From Microbacterium sp. AB (GTDB lineage: Bacteria > Actinomycetota > Actinomycetes > Actinomycetales > Microbacteriaceae), in assembly GCF_032878875.1 (NCBI RefSeq), contig NZ_CP118157.1, forward strand, positions 124,001 through 188,000: DNA of 64,000 nt. Reading direction: 5' to 3'. The translations under genes were made by a program, and so were the position numbers. The notes beneath the pieces are model-generated. The model saw only the letters and a program-made list of their open reading frames with translations. It was not told the DNA's origin and did no database searches. Position 1 is the stretch's first letter, and each line of letters starts with the position of its first letter. Positions 63,361 to 64,000 of this stretch are shown here, piece after piece.

Positions 63361-64000
63361 GAGGCACCGCCGACGTCGTCGTCATCGGCGGGGGAGTGCT
63401 CGGCGCCGCCACCGCCTTCGAGCTGAGCGAACGCGGACACGACGTCGTGCTCCTCGAACGAGCCCTCCCCGGACGCCAGGGATCGGGGACGACCGCCGGA
63501 AACCTGCACATCCAGGCCATCCACCCCGAGCGGCCCGGGCAGGACGTGCCCGTCGACACCGCCCGCCTCCTCCCGCTGCAGCGCGAGGCGAGCCTCCTCT
63601 GGGACGAGCTCGAGGCGCGCCTCGACGCGGACCTGGAGGTGACGCGCTCCGGCGGCTTCACGGTCGCCGAGACGGATGCCCAGGAGCGGGCGCTTCGCGA
63701 GAAGCATCGGTGGGAGCGGGCGGCGGGCGTGCCGACGGAGGTGATGGACGGGGACTCCGTCCGCGCGGCGTCCCCGTCGATCGGGCCCTCCGTGCGCGCC
63801 GCCACCTACTGCGCGTGGGACGGCTATGCGAACAGCCTGCTGGCGATCCCCGCCTACCTCCGGCGCGCCTCCGGGCTGGGGGCGCGCGTCTACGCGCACG
63901 CGCCCGTGCGCGCCCTCGACAGGCGCCCGGAGGGGACATGGCTCGTGACGAGCGATGCCGGCGAGTTCGAGGCCCCCTTCGTCGTGAACGCCGCGGGCCC
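63357..64000 (+). CDS. DadA-like FAD-dependent oxidoreductase (partial)
   Basis: The N-terminal 214 residues of an FAD enzyme; the gene runs past the right edge. ADVVVIGGGVLGAATAFELS is the Rossmann FAD-binding motif and VVLLERALPGRQGSGTTAGN follows it. The segment SGGFTVAETDAQERALREKH and a downstream domain starting near GVPTEVMDGDSVRAASPSIG are DadA/glycine-oxidase-like. The start is a GTG overlapping the lyase stop (GTGA). In hydroxyproline catabolism the cis-4-hydroxy-D-proline dehydrogenase is of this type; D-amino acid or sarcosine oxidation are alternatives. Confidence 0.85.
   Translation, partial: MRGTADVVVIGGGVLGAATAFELSERGHDVVLLERALPGRQGSGTTAGNLHIQAIHPERPGQDVPVDTARLLPLQREASLLWDELEARLDADLEVTRSGGFTVAETDAQERALREKHRWERAAGVPTEVMDGDSVRAASPSIGPSVRAATYCAWDGYANSLLAIPAYLRRASGLGARVYAHAPVRALDRRPEGTWLVTSDAGEFEAPFVVNAAG

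Overview
The window is a chromosomal segment of a high-GC actinobacterium. Start codons are often GTG, many genes overlap by four bases (ATGA or GTGA), lipoproteins carry short L-x-G-C boxes, several -10 elements have the form TAGGAT or TAGACT, and the Asp23/Gls24 operon, G5/excalibur proteins and many ABC uptake systems all point to Microbacteriaceae, probably Microbacterium or a close relative. The genus is inferred from overall character, not from a search.

Layout. 27-12336 is a catabolic or nutrient-scavenging block: a dipeptide-type ABC transporter (two permeases, a fused double ATPase, a lipoprotein), three LLM-class flavin monooxygenases, an FAD/NAD(P)-binding protein and a divergent sulfurtransferase. 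12465-18837 holds housekeeping genes: purA, a lactonase-like beta-propeller with an unusual repeat insertion, an AI-2E family exporter, a monofunctional chorismate mutase and a YtrA-type GntR/ABC operon. 18898-22589 has a frameshifted MFS exporter facing an ArsR-type regulator across a twin palindromic operator, then an esterase and a coiled-coil membrane protein. 22745-29729 carries a secreted PhoA alkaline phosphatase with a degenerate sorting signal, a five-gene Asp23 envelope-stress operon, a 50-residue membrane protein and purL. 29730-32723 is a small graveyard of foreign genes: one apparently intact BrnT/CopG-like toxin-antitoxin pair, a broken rhuM, and a phd antitoxin with a decayed vapC. 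A DnaQ-like exonuclease lies between them.

32760-41063 contains a G5/excalibur membrane protein, an amino-acid permease, a macrodomain protein that seems to have lost part of its ligand pocket, and a nitrate/taurine-type ABC importer linked to an allophanate hydrolase and an FCD GntR regulator, which suggests uptake and hydrolysis of a urea-like or biuret-like nitrogen compound. 41507-49477 contains a secreted Ig-like/excalibur protein, a polar amino-acid importer, small regulators, and a GAF regulator followed by an aldehyde dehydrogenase and its usual DUF779 partner. 49561-56385 contains a membrane protein, a soluble Cache sensor next to an FCD GntR regulator, and a polyamine-type ABC importer transcribed divergently from a perfect inverted repeat.

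56475-64000 contains a tyrosine phosphatase, a CDF metal transporter, a class IV aminotransferase, and a cluster of amino-acid ABC importer, FCD GntR regulator, DHDPS-family lyase and DadA-like FAD oxidoreductase. That last combination matches hydroxyproline (or related D-imino acid) catabolism. It continues past the right edge, where the oxidoreductase is cut. I saw no rRNA, tRNA, CRISPR array, insertion sequence with transposase or integrase.
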